Part shown: positions 49,559 to 57,203 of the stretch, in pieces | How the letters are laid out: every line of letters begins with the position of its first letter | Numbering within the stretch: the first letter of the stretch is position 1 | Source: Bacillota bacterium | GTDB lineage: Bacteria > Bacillota > Clostridia > Acetivibrionales > DTU013 | Direction: 5' to 3' | Length of the DNA: 64,000 nt | NCBI GenBank assembly: GCA_023412915.1 | Contig: JAEZRE010000012.1 | Span: 18,818-82,817, forward strand | Made by a program: the position numbers and the translations under genes | The notes under the pieces: model-generated | What the model was told of the DNA's origin: nothing | Seen by the model: only the letters and a program-made list of their open reading frames with translations | Databases searched by the model: none

Positions 49559-50656
49559 CTATTTTCTGATCGGAAGTACCAGATACGCGAATTCATCACC
49601 CTGTAAGGGCTTAATAGTGCATGGTCCAATACTCGTCGTAAAATAAATATTGACCATTTCGTTATCAATTACTCTCAATGCCTCTACAAAATATCTTGGA
49701 TTGAACGATATCTCAAGTTCTCGTCCTTCCATTTCCGTCCTTATCTCTTCACGCACATTTCCAACCTCGGTATTAGAGGTGATCACTATTTTGTCATCTG
49801 ATATAATCAAGCGCACAGGATATCTTCTTTCGTCGTTGGTAATAACGAGAGAAGCTCTTTCAAAGCAGGCCAGCAGTTCCTTTGTATTTACGGCTACCTT
49901 TGTTTCGTGTTCTTTGGGTATTATCCCGTTATAATTCAGATATTCTCCTTCGAGCAGCCTTGAAACCAGTATGCAGTTTCCCATATCGAAAAGGATTTGA
50001 TTATCGGTTGTATAAATGTAAAGATCTTCATCAACGGACTGAATTATTTTCGAAATTTCGTTTAGTGTTTTACCTGGGATAACGAGGTTTCTGTCTCCAG
50101 TTTCACTCTCGGCAGACAGCTTACGCAATGCCAGCCTGTAACCGTCGATGGATACTATGGTGAACATCCCTGATTTGTATTCGAAAAGCGAGCCTGTAAG
50201 GATAGGTCTGTTCTCGTCGCTGCTTACGGCGAATATCGTTTGCTTTATCATATCCTTTATTACTCTCTGGCTCATCTTTATTCCGTTTTCCTTATTGACG
50301 GAAGGTATTGCCGGGAAACCCTCCGGAGCTATTCCCTTTATTTCGAACAAAGAATTTTCACATTCTATTGAAACGGCATTGTTTTCCTTAACCTCTATCA
50401 TCACTTCTGAATCCGGAAGTCTCCTTATGATATCTCCGAACATCCTGGAGCTCAATACAATGGATCCTTTTTTCTTTATGTCGGCATCTACATAGCATTC
50501 AATCCCAATCTCGAGATCGTTTCCCGTCATCTTCAGTTTTTCGTCAGCTTCTAGCAGTATACCTTCAAGTATGGGAAGGGTCGTCTTGGTCGAGACCGCC
50601 TTCTGTACTACGTTGATTCCCTCAAGAAGGTTTTCCTTCGAGCATATTATCTTCAT
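49559..50656 (-). CDS. dnaN: DNA polymerase III sliding clamp (beta subunit)
   Basis: A 366-residue clamp subunit made of three similar domains: MKIICSKENLLEGINVVQKA at the start, SSDENRPILTGSLFEYK in domain 2, and the C-terminal CTIKPLQGDEFAYLVLPIRK. The start is the ATG 6 bases after GGAGG that gives the canonical MKI N terminus; an in-frame extension of 35 residues upstream has no site and no similarity. It is followed by yaaA with only a short gap and preceded by dnaA after about 240 bases that hold further DnaA-box-like sequences. Confidence 0.98.
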   Translation of the reverse strand: MKIICSKENLLEGINVVQKAVSTKTTLPILEGILLEADEKLKMTGNDLEIGIECYVDADIKKKGSIVLSSRMFGDIIRRLPDSEVMIEVKENNAVSIECENSLFEIKGIAPEGFPAIPSVNKENGIKMSQRVIKDMIKQTIFAVSSDENRPILTGSLFEYKSGMFTIVSIDGYRLALRKLSAESETGDRNLVIPGKTLNEISKIIQSVDEDLYIYTTDNQILFDMGNCILVSRLLEGEYLNYNGIIPKEHETKVAVNTKELLACFERASLVITNDERRYPVRLIISDDKIVITSNTEVGNVREEIRTEMEGRELEISFNPRYFVEALRVIDNEMVNIYFTTSIGPCTIKPLQGDEFAYLVLPIRK

Positions 50657-50896
50657 GGTATGTACCTCCGTCGCTTTTATTAAAATATAATATAAACAAA
50701 AACCAGTAATAATAGTAAGTGTTGTTGATTCGGTGTATAACTCTTGTAACCTGCATTTCACCAGCTTTTGGGGTGTTGATTCCCATGTTGATAATTTTTT
50801 GGTTTTTCTAAGTTATATAAAACTTTGATCAGATATCTACACCCAATCCACAGGGATTTTATCCTCATATCAACAAAAGCTGGGGAAAATGAAAAG
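50657..50896. promoter_or_regulatory. dnaA-dnaN intergenic region with DnaA-box-like sequences
   Basis: AT-rich. Near-matches to TTATNCACA include the complement of TGTTGATAA at 50775-50783 and several TGTTGAT or ATCCACA fragments (AATCCACAGG near 50845). This resembles the second part of a bipartite oriC as in Bacillus, which lies on the same side of dnaA. It also carries the dnaN promoter. Confidence 0.5.
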
Positions 50897-52231
50897 TCAC
50901 TTTCCGGTAATGTTCCGTTTAAGTTCGTCCACTGTTCGCCTTGTTTCGTTATTGTTTTGCATGTCTTCTTCTATTTTCTGTATCGCATGTATAACCGTGG
51001 TATGGTCCCTGCCGCCGAACTCATCACCTATTTTAGGAAGAGAGATGCCCATTATATCCCGGCAGAGAAACATCGCTATCTGCCTTGGATACGATATATT
51101 GCGGTTCCTTTTCTGCGAAATGAATTCTTCAGGACGCAGATCGAAATACCTGGAAACGGATTCAATGATATGGGTTGCGTCTATGACTCTTGTGTTGGAT
51201 GCGGAAAGCAGCTCTTTAAGAGCTTCCGCACACAGGTCCACCGATACTTCGGTTTCTGTAAGGGAAGAGTATGCAATGACGCGGTTCAACGCTCCCTCAA
51301 GTTCACGTATGTTTGAAACGACCTTGTCCGCGATGAAGACGAGTACCTCATCTGGAATGAACAGGTTCTCATTCTGGGCTTTTTTCCTGAGTATGGCAAT
51401 CCTCGTCTCCAGATCGGGAGACTGTATATCTGCGGTAAGGCCCCACTCGAACCTTGAGCGCAGCCTGTCCTCGAGAGTCGGTATCTCCCTCGGCGGACGG
51501 TCGCTCGAGATTATTATCTGCTTGTCAGCCTCATATAAGGCATTGAAGGTATGGAAAAATTCCTCCTGGGTTCTTTCTTTTCCGCCGATGAACTGTATAT
51601 CGTCTATAAGAAGTACGTCTATACTCCTGTATTTGGTTCGGAATTCCTCATTGCGGTCGTCTTTAATAGCATTGATCAGTTCATTGGTAAATTTCTCCGA
51701 TGACACGTAAAGCACCTTCGAATTGGGATTCTGGCTCAGTATGTAGTGTCCGATTGCATGCATCAGATGGGTTTTTCCGAGACCGACGCCTCCATAGAGA
51801 AACAGAGGGTTGTAAGCTTTTGCCGGCGCTTCGGCAACAGCGACCGAGGCGGCATGCGCGAGTCTGTTTCCGTTTCCGATTACAAAGGTGTCGAAGGTGT
51901 ATTTTGGGTTGAGTATGGAATAAACAATTTCGTCGTTATTTGTGTTTTCCGTCGTTTCTGTGCGTTTTCCGGGAGTTTCCTGCGTCGGCACAGTAATAAC
52001 GATGGTATAATCCTTCGAGGTTAGCTGCCTGACTGCATTTGAAATGAGTGTTATATATCGTGATTCCAGTATGCCTTTGTTGAAATCCGTCGGTACTCCA
52101 AGTTCGATAGTGTTTGAGTTGGCAGAAATTGGTTCGATAGTTCTAATCCAGGTGTTGTAGCTTATCTCTGTCAATTCATTTTTCAACAGGTCCAGAACCC
52201 TGGGCCACAAACCGGATATCGGATTATTCAT
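50897..52231 (-). CDS. dnaA: Chromosomal replication initiator DnaA
   Basis: A 444-residue AAA+ initiator. Domain I is at the N terminus (WPRVLDLLKNELTEISYNTW). Domain III has Walker A YGGVGLGKTHLMHAIG, Walker B VLLIDDIQFIGGKERTQEEF, and the sensor II/arginine region. The DNA-binding domain IV has the signature GGRDHTTVIHAIQKIE. ATG start after GGAGG, 6 bases. First gene of the dnaA-dnaN-yaaA-recF-remB-gyrB series; the origin lies just upstream. Confidence 0.98.
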   Translation of the reverse strand: MNNPISGLWPRVLDLLKNELTEISYNTWIRTIEPISANSNTIELGVPTDFNKGILESRYITLISNAVRQLTSKDYTIVITVPTQETPGKRTETTENTNNDEIVYSILNPKYTFDTFVIGNGNRLAHAASVAVAEAPAKAYNPLFLYGGVGLGKTHLMHAIGHYILSQNPNSKVLYVSSEKFTNELINAIKDDRNEEFRTKYRSIDVLLIDDIQFIGGKERTQEEFFHTFNALYEADKQIIISSDRPPREIPTLEDRLRSRFEWGLTADIQSPDLETRIAILRKKAQNENLFIPDEVLVFIADKVVSNIRELEGALNRVIAYSSLTETEVSVDLCAEALKELLSASNTRVIDATHIIESVSRYFDLRPEEFISQKRNRNISYPRQIAMFLCRDIMGISLPKIGDEFGGRDHTTVIHAIQKIEEDMQNNNETRRTVDELKRNITGK

Positions 52232-52728
52232 GGTGCTTCCTCCAAAATGTTAGTTTAACCCTTCTTTTGCTTAAGACGGATGCCATGGAACTACACTGCA
52301 TCCTGAAAAAAATTACATAAGTTGCGTGAGCAAATTATGTATTTGAAAGAATTTGTTCGTCATTTTTCATTTGTCATTTGTTTAGCATTAAGCCTTCAAG
52401 CATTAATAAATATATCAGACTTGCAAGAAATATTCAATTGAAAAAAGGACTACTTATCCACAATTAGAGCGAAAAATCTTCAATTATCCACAGGTAAGCT
52501 CACAATATTCTGTGAATAAAAAAAGGACTAGAAAATATTACTTCATTACTATTGTTGAAAAGTAAAATAGTTTCTTGACATAGATTAAACTTTTATAATA
52601 TAATTGGTGTGCTGTCCCTTCAAAAGGGCGTATTCAAAGATAATGTTATAAAAGTAGAATATGAGCAAATACTTAAATAAGGAAAACGCACGGACGCTTT
52701 TCTTCAGCAAAGAACGGGGGTGGTAACT
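52232..52728. other. oriC: Replication origin region (oriC)
   Basis: The AT-rich gap between divergent dnaA and rpmH, the classic Firmicutes oriC site. It contains exact DnaA boxes TTATCCACA at 52454-52462 and 52484-52492, exactly 30 bases apart, and an inverted box TTATTCACA (TGTGAATAA at 52511-52519). The 12-mer AAAAAAGGACTA precedes the first box (52441-52452) and recurs at 52520-52531. The surrounding A/T-runs could be the unwinding element. The rpmH promoter is at its right end. Gene strand switches here from minus to plus. Confidence 0.88.
52575..52604 (+). promoter_or_regulatory. rpmH promoter
   Basis: Perfect TTGACA (52575-52580), 18-base spacer, perfect TATAAT (52599-52604), with about 120 bases of leader before rpmH. 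Confidence 0.8.
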
Positions 52729-52863
52729 GTGTTAAGGACATATCAGCCTAAGAAAAGACAAAGATCGAAGGAACATGGCTTCAGGAAGAGGATGAGTACT
52801 GCAAACGGCAGGAAAGTACTTAGAAGACGCAGACTAAAGGGCAGGAAAGAGCTTTCAGCGTAA
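52729..52863 (+). CDS. rpmH: Ribosomal protein L34
   Basis: A 44-residue, highly basic protein: MLRTYQPKKRQRSKEHGFRK, then RMSTANGRKVLRRRRLKGRK and ELSA, which is the L34 sequence pattern at normal length. The start is GTG, 5 bases after GGGGGTGG. First gene of the rpmH-rnpA-yidD-yidC-jag series at the origin. A short hairpin (AAGACCGCA/TGTGGTCTT, 52862-52886) follows it and may attenuate rnpA, the usual way the L34 and RNase P protein levels are set apart. Confidence 0.97.
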   Translation: MLRTYQPKKRQRSKEHGFRKRMSTANGRKVLRRRRLKGRKELSA

Positions 52864-52917
52864 GACCGCATAAAGTGTGGTCTTTTTCTTTAATTTTTAG
52901 TTTGCAATGAGGATTAA

Positions 52918-53283
52918 ATGAAAAAGACGGTACCGTTGAAGAAAAACTACGAATTCGTTCGTATATACAAGAAGGGCACATTCTTTCCAGGCAGGTACAT
53001 CGTAATATATGTGCTTAAAAATCGCTACGGTACCAACAGACTGGGTATTACAGCCAACAAAAAGGTTGGCAAGAGTGTAAGAAGGAACAGGGCGAAAAGA
53101 TTGATCCGGGAAAGTTATAGGTTCTATGAGGACTTTATACTCCCGGATCTGGACGTCGTATTTGTTGCAAGAGGCGTAGATACTGAATATGGCCTTGCGG
53201 AAGTAAAAAAGGAAATGAAATTCCTTTTGAAAAAGGTCAAGGCCTTCGACCAAGAAAAATGGGATGGATTAAAAAACTCATGA
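52918..53283 (+). CDS. rnpA: Ribonuclease P protein component
   Basis: A 121-residue basic protein that binds the RNase P RNA and helps it cut tRNA leaders. The RNR motif is in KKVGKSVRRNRAKRLIRESY (about 49-68); the N-terminal LKKNYEFVRIYKKGTFFPGR and the central YIVIYVL are typical. ATG start with AATGAGG upstream. Its 3' end overlaps the start of yidD by 25 bases. Confidence 0.97.
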   Translation: MKKTVPLKKNYEFVRIYKKGTFFPGRYIVIYVLKNRYGTNRLGITANKKVGKSVRRNRAKRLIRESYRFYEDFILPDLDVVFVARGVDTEYGLAEVKKEMKFLLKKVKAFDQEKWDGLKNS

Positions 53284-53480
53284 TAGGACTGATACGTGTG
53301 TATCAGAAATATTTATCCCCGCTCAAAGGTAGAAAAACCTGCAGGTTTTATCCGACCTGCTCACAATATGCCATTGACGCTCTTGTTAAATATGGAGTTT
53401 TCAAGGGTAGCTGGATGGCTTTAAAAAGATTGTCAAAATGCCATCCGTTTCATCCGGGAGGATATGATCCGGTGAAATAG
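53259..53480 (+). CDS. yidD: Membrane protein insertion efficiency factor YidD
   Basis: A 73-residue protein with the YidD signature: IRVYQKYLSPLKGRKTCRFY then PTCSQYAIDALVKYGVFKGS and KCHPFHPGGYDPV. It is a peripheral membrane protein that assists YidC. The reading frame overlaps rnpA; the ATG at 53259 has only a weak site, and an ATG at 53280 (MIGLIRVYQ) is a good alternative that would begin nearer the rnpA stop. Directly precedes yidC. Confidence 0.94.
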   Translation: MGWIKKLMIGLIRVYQKYLSPLKGRKTCRFYPTCSQYAIDALVKYGVFKGSWMALKRLSKCHPFHPGGYDPVK

Positions 53481-53580
53481 GCGTTTAAGCTTGGGAATCG
53501 TTAATATACAACTTCCGATAGTTTTTTTCAAGGAACTGGTATTTTAGCGGATCCTTATATAAACAGAAGGGAAATTAAAT

Positions 53581-54762
53581 ATGTGGGATTTAATCGCAGG
53601 TCCGCTTGGGAAGTTTCTTTTATTCATATATAACATTGCATTCCATAACTACGGCCTTGCTATCATCATCTTTACACTTATCGTAAGGTTGGCGCTGATG
53701 CCTCTCACCTTCAAGCAGTATCAATCCTCTGCCAAGATGCAGAAGCTTCAGCCGCAGATGGAGGAAATAAAGAAAAGGTATAAGGATGACAAGGAAAAGC
53801 TCAATCAGGAAATGATGAAGCTCTACCAGGAAAACAACTACAATCCTGCTAGCGGCTGCCTTCCGATGCTTATACAGCTGCCTATTATAATGTCGTTGTA
53901 CTGGGTTATAATCCAGCCGCTGAAGTTCATGATGGGCAAGTCTCCCGAGGCGATAGAAAAAATAGTTGCGGTTGCGGCAAGCGGGCTTGGAAAGACCGTG
54001 CAGCAGATGAGTACCCAGAAGGAACTGCTCGCAATGAATTATTTCAGCGATTTTCCCGATAAACTGTCACAGGTCTCGCAATATCTTAATAAATCCGAAC
54101 TTATCAATTTCAATAGCTTTTTAGGGTTGCACCTCGGTGAGACAGCGGTATATCAGCCTTCTGTGCTTTTTGGTCCAAAGGCTGGCATTTATATACCGCT
54201 ATTCATTCTGGTTATAATCGCAACGGTTGCTACTTATTTTTCAAGCAAGCTTGCAATGCCCAACATGAACAATGCCAATTCACAGAACAACGCCATGGGC
54301 TGCACCAACAACTCGATGCTGCTGATGGGACCTGTTATGACGCTGATGTTCTCATTTACACTTCCCGCCGGCGTCATCCTCTACTGGATGGCGGGTTATG
54401 TAGTTGCTATATTCCAGCAGCTTTACGTGAATAAGCATATATTGAAAAAGAATCAAAAGCCCGAGCAGGCTGCTATCGAAGACAAAAAGAAAGCCAACGG
54501 CGGAACTGCCGCTATTGGGTCCGGTGCATCGAATGCGGCGCAGGTAACTGACGGCTCCGCGGAAAAGGGCGCAACGGAGAACAGCTCTGCTTCTGTAACG
54601 GCTGAAGGAAACGAAGCGGGTAATAATTCCGGAGAAGCCGCAAAAGATTCCGGCAGCGGTAAACAGAATACCGAAGCGAAAAAGCCCGTGAATAAATCCG
54701 GTACGTCAAGTAGTAACAGCAAGTACAGCGGGAAGAATAAAAAGGGCGGCAAGAAAAAATAG
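53581..54762 (+). CDS. yidC: Membrane insertase YidC (SpoIIIJ/OxaA)
   Basis: A 393-residue polytopic protein that inserts proteins into the membrane; in Bacillus SpoIIIJ is also needed for sigma-G activity in the forespore. Membrane segment 1 contains the functional Arg36 (IIIFTLIVRLALMPLTFKQY), then the cytoplasmic hairpin KMQKLQPQMEEIKKRYKDDK and NYNPASGCLPMLIQLPIIMS. Two differences from the usual protein are visible: no lipobox at the N terminus, and a C-terminal tail of about 100 residues (from about 290) rich in Gly, Ala, Ser, Asn and Lys, ending in KNKKGGKKK, which could bind ribosomes. Confidence 0.96.
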   Translation: MWDLIAGPLGKFLLFIYNIAFHNYGLAIIIFTLIVRLALMPLTFKQYQSSAKMQKLQPQMEEIKKRYKDDKEKLNQEMMKLYQENNYNPASGCLPMLIQLPIIMSLYWVIIQPLKFMMGKSPEAIEKIVAVAASGLGKTVQQMSTQKELLAMNYFSDFPDKLSQVSQYLNKSELINFNSFLGLHLGETAVYQPSVLFGPKAGIYIPLFILVIIATVATYFSSKLAMPNMNNANSQNNAMGCTNNSMLLMGPVMTLMFSFTLPAGVILYWMAGYVVAIFQQLYVNKHILKKNQKPEQAAIEDKKKANGGTAAIGSGASNAAQVTDGSAEKGATENSSASVTAEGNEAGNNSGEAAKDSGSGKQNTEAKKPVNKSGTSSSNSKYSGKNKKGGKKK

Positions 54763-54814
54763 TTTGGTTCATTGACTCATGAAACTATAGAGCTGAAGGA
54801 GGCTGACTATATAG

Positions 54815-55456
54815 ATGGGTGAGATTGTGGAAAAGACCGCTAAAACGGTGCAGGAAGCAATAAATATTGCATTGGAAGAGCTCGGAGCGCAACGCGAGGA
54901 TGTTGAGATAAATATAATAGAAGAAGGCGCAAAGGGCTTGTTCGGAATAGGCGGAAAGAACGCGCGCGTGCAGGTAAGGCTCAAGGGTTCCGTGCGTGAG
55001 GACGGAGTGGAGTTTTTACGCAGTGTTTTTGATAAAATGCATGTTACAGTCGACATCGATAAAACCGAGGATGATGAATCGATCCTTCTCAAGGTCACAG
55101 GCAAGGACAGCGGCATTATCATAGGAAGGCGCGGAGAGACGCTTGACGCATTGCAGTATCTAACCAGCCTGGTCGTCAATAAAAAGAGCGATTCGTACAA
55201 GAGAGTAACCATAGATATCGAAAACTACAGGCAGAAGAGAGAGGAGACCCTTGTGAAGCTCGCCGACAGGCTTGCGGACAGGGTTATCAGATATCGCAGG
55301 AACGTAACTCTTGAGCCGATGAATCCATATGAAAGAAGGATAATCCATTCAACCCTGCAAAACAACGAGTACGTTGAGACATATAGCGTAGGTGAAGAGC
55401 CGAACAGGAAGGTAGTTATCACACTGAAGCAGGGAGCGGGCTCCAAAAGGCAGTAA
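54815..55456 (+). CDS. jag: RNA-binding protein Jag/KhpB
   Basis: A 213-residue protein with three parts: the Jag-N domain (EKTAKTVQEAINIALEELGA and GAKGLFGIGGKNARVQVRL), a KH domain with the GxxG loop IIIGRRGETLDALQYL, and an R3H domain with NPYERRIIHSTLQ. KhpB with KhpA binds many transcripts and affects cell elongation. ATG start with GGAGG 12 bases upstream. Follows yidC in the conserved order and ends before a strong terminator. Confidence 0.96.
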   Translation: MGEIVEKTAKTVQEAINIALEELGAQREDVEINIIEEGAKGLFGIGGKNARVQVRLKGSVREDGVEFLRSVFDKMHVTVDIDKTEDDESILLKVTGKDSGIIIGRRGETLDALQYLTSLVVNKKSDSYKRVTIDIENYRQKREETLVKLADRLADRVIRYRRNVTLEPMNPYERRIIHSTLQNNEYVETYSVGEEPNRKVVITLKQGAGSKRQ

Positions 55457-55490
55457 GCTGGAACATAAAGCAGAATAAAACAAAACGGCG

Positions 55491-55517
55491 GAGGACAATT
55501 TAAAATTGTCCTCTTTT
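55491..55517 (+). terminator. Terminator after jag
   Basis: GAGGACAATTT pairs with AAATTGTCCTC, followed by TTTT, 35 bases past the stop codon. Confidence 0.88.
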
Positions 55518-55531
55518 AAATTGCGGCCGGT

Positions 55532-55590
55532 GGTCTGAAACGTTATTCAGACCGCATGAAGAAAGTATCCGCAATTGACGGTGTCAATTG
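55532..55590. repeat. Two further palindromes after the jag terminator
   Basis: GGTCTGAA/TTCAGACC (55532-55539 / 55546-55553) and CAATTGAC/GTCAATTG (55572-55579 / 55583-55590). No T-runs follow, so they are not ordinary terminators; they may be operators for mnmE or remnants of small repeats. Confidence 0.45.
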
Positions 55591-55741
55591 TCGGTAATGT
55601 GTCTTTGTAACATCTCGGATTTAAATAATAAAAAATGAAATGTTACAAAACACTAGTTGAGAACCAACTCAAATATATGATATAACAAAATATTGGATCA
55701 TAAGATGTCAGTTTCGATAAAAACAGGGAATGAGGCGTACC

Positions 55742-57181
55742 ATGCAGGAGGGCGGCAGTTATACAGATTGCGGTGAGGAAAGGCATATTGATATTTCCGG
55801 AAATGACACGATAGCCGCGATATCCACTCCATATGGAACCGGAGGGATAGGGATCGTCAGGGTCAGCGGACCGGGCGCATTTGATATCGCCGCGCGTATT
55901 TTCAGGAGCAGGACACAATTCGGGAAGATTGCCAGCCATACCGTGACACATGGTAAAATCATCGATCCGGCAGACGGACGGCTACTGGACGACGTATTGC
56001 TGATAAAAATGGAAGCCCCGAATACATTTACTGCGGAAAATGTAATAGAGATCAGCTGCCATGGCGGCATAGTGATACTGAAGAATGTGCTGTCTCTTGT
56101 GCTGCGCCAGGGTGCGCGCGCTGCGGGACCGGGCGAGTTCACCAGGCGGGCGTTTATCAACGGAAAAATGGACCTGGCTCAGGCGGAAGCAGTTATCGAT
56201 CTCATCAACTCGAAAACCGACGAGGGTTCGAGGGCGGCGGCGGAGCAGCTGGAAGGAAAGCTTTCCGTCAGGATCTCGAGTGCGCGTAAAAAGCTGATTG
56301 GGCTTATCGCTCATATCGAAGCGGTGCTTGAATACCCGGAGTATGATATCGAAGAGCTGACAGCGGAAAAAATTAACGATGAAGTCAAAGCTGTAAAAAA
56401 GGAGCTTGCCGTAATAGCTGCGGGTTATGACAGGGGAAGGCTTATCAGGGAGGGCCTGATCGCGGCGATAGTCGGTAAACCTAACGCCGGCAAGTCATCG
56501 CTTATGAATGCTCTTTCGGGAGGAGACCGCGCAATCGTTACAGATGTACCCGGAACGACCAGGGATGTAATAGAAGAATATATTAATGTAAACGGAATAC
56601 CCGTCAGGCTCCTTGATACTGCAGGTATCCGCAGTACTTCGGATCCGGTCGAGGCTATCGGCGTGGATAGAGCAAGAAAAGCGGCGGCCGACGCAGACCT
56701 TGTTATAGTAGTTCTGGATGCCCGAACCGGAATATTACCGGAGGATCAGGATATTATCCGGTCGGTGGGAAATAAAAAAAGGATCGTAATAATAAACAAG
56801 ATTGATATATCCGATGACAACAGAATCGGTGAAATGAAGCAACAGCTTGCGACTTTGGGGGAAATCCCCGTCATTACTGCTTCGATGCTGGACGGGACAG
56901 GCCTCGATGAACTTTTCGAAGTGATCGCCGGATTGTTCCTGAAGGGTACAATCGACCAAAATAATGAGGTCCTGGTAACGAATGCCCGTCACAAACAACT
57001 TCTCGACACTGCGATTAAGTGCCTCGGCGCGGCGGATAATGCGCATACGGGCGGACTGCCTCTCGATTTTGTTACCATAGATATAAAGGAATGTGCCGAC
57101 TCACTCGGACAGATAACGGGAGAATCCGTCAGGGAAGATGTTTTGCAGGAGATATTTTCACGTTTCTGTATCGGAAAGTGA
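55742..57181 (+). CDS. mnmE: tRNA modification GTPase MnmE
   Basis: A 479-residue enzyme that with MnmG makes the cmnm5 modification at U34 of certain tRNAs. The folate-binding N domain starts with TIAAISTPYGTGGIGIVRVS. The G domain has IVGKPNAGKSSLMNALSG, TDVPGTTRDVIEEYI, DTAGIRST and NKID. The C terminus is FCIGK with the conserved catalytic cysteine. The start is the ATG 6 bases after TGAGG; one ATG four codons upstream overlaps that site. Followed by mnmG after 22 bases. Confidence 0.98.
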   Translation: MQEGGSYTDCGEERHIDISGNDTIAAISTPYGTGGIGIVRVSGPGAFDIAARIFRSRTQFGKIASHTVTHGKIIDPADGRLLDDVLLIKMEAPNTFTAENVIEISCHGGIVILKNVLSLVLRQGARAAGPGEFTRRAFINGKMDLAQAEAVIDLINSKTDEGSRAAAEQLEGKLSVRISSARKKLIGLIAHIEAVLEYPEYDIEELTAEKINDEVKAVKKELAVIAAGYDRGRLIREGLIAAIVGKPNAGKSSLMNALSGGDRAIVTDVPGTTRDVIEEYINVNGIPVRLLDTAGIRSTSDPVEAIGVDRARKAAADADLVIVVLDARTGILPEDQDIIRSVGNKKRIVIINKIDISDDNRIGEMKQQLATLGEIPVITASMLDGTGLDELFEVIAGLFLKGTIDQNNEVLVTNARHKQLLDTAIKCLGAADNAHTGGLPLDFVTIDIKECADSLGQITGESVREDVLQEIFSRFCIGK

Positions 57182-57203
57182 TTGGAGGCCGAAGGAGGAA
57201 AAC

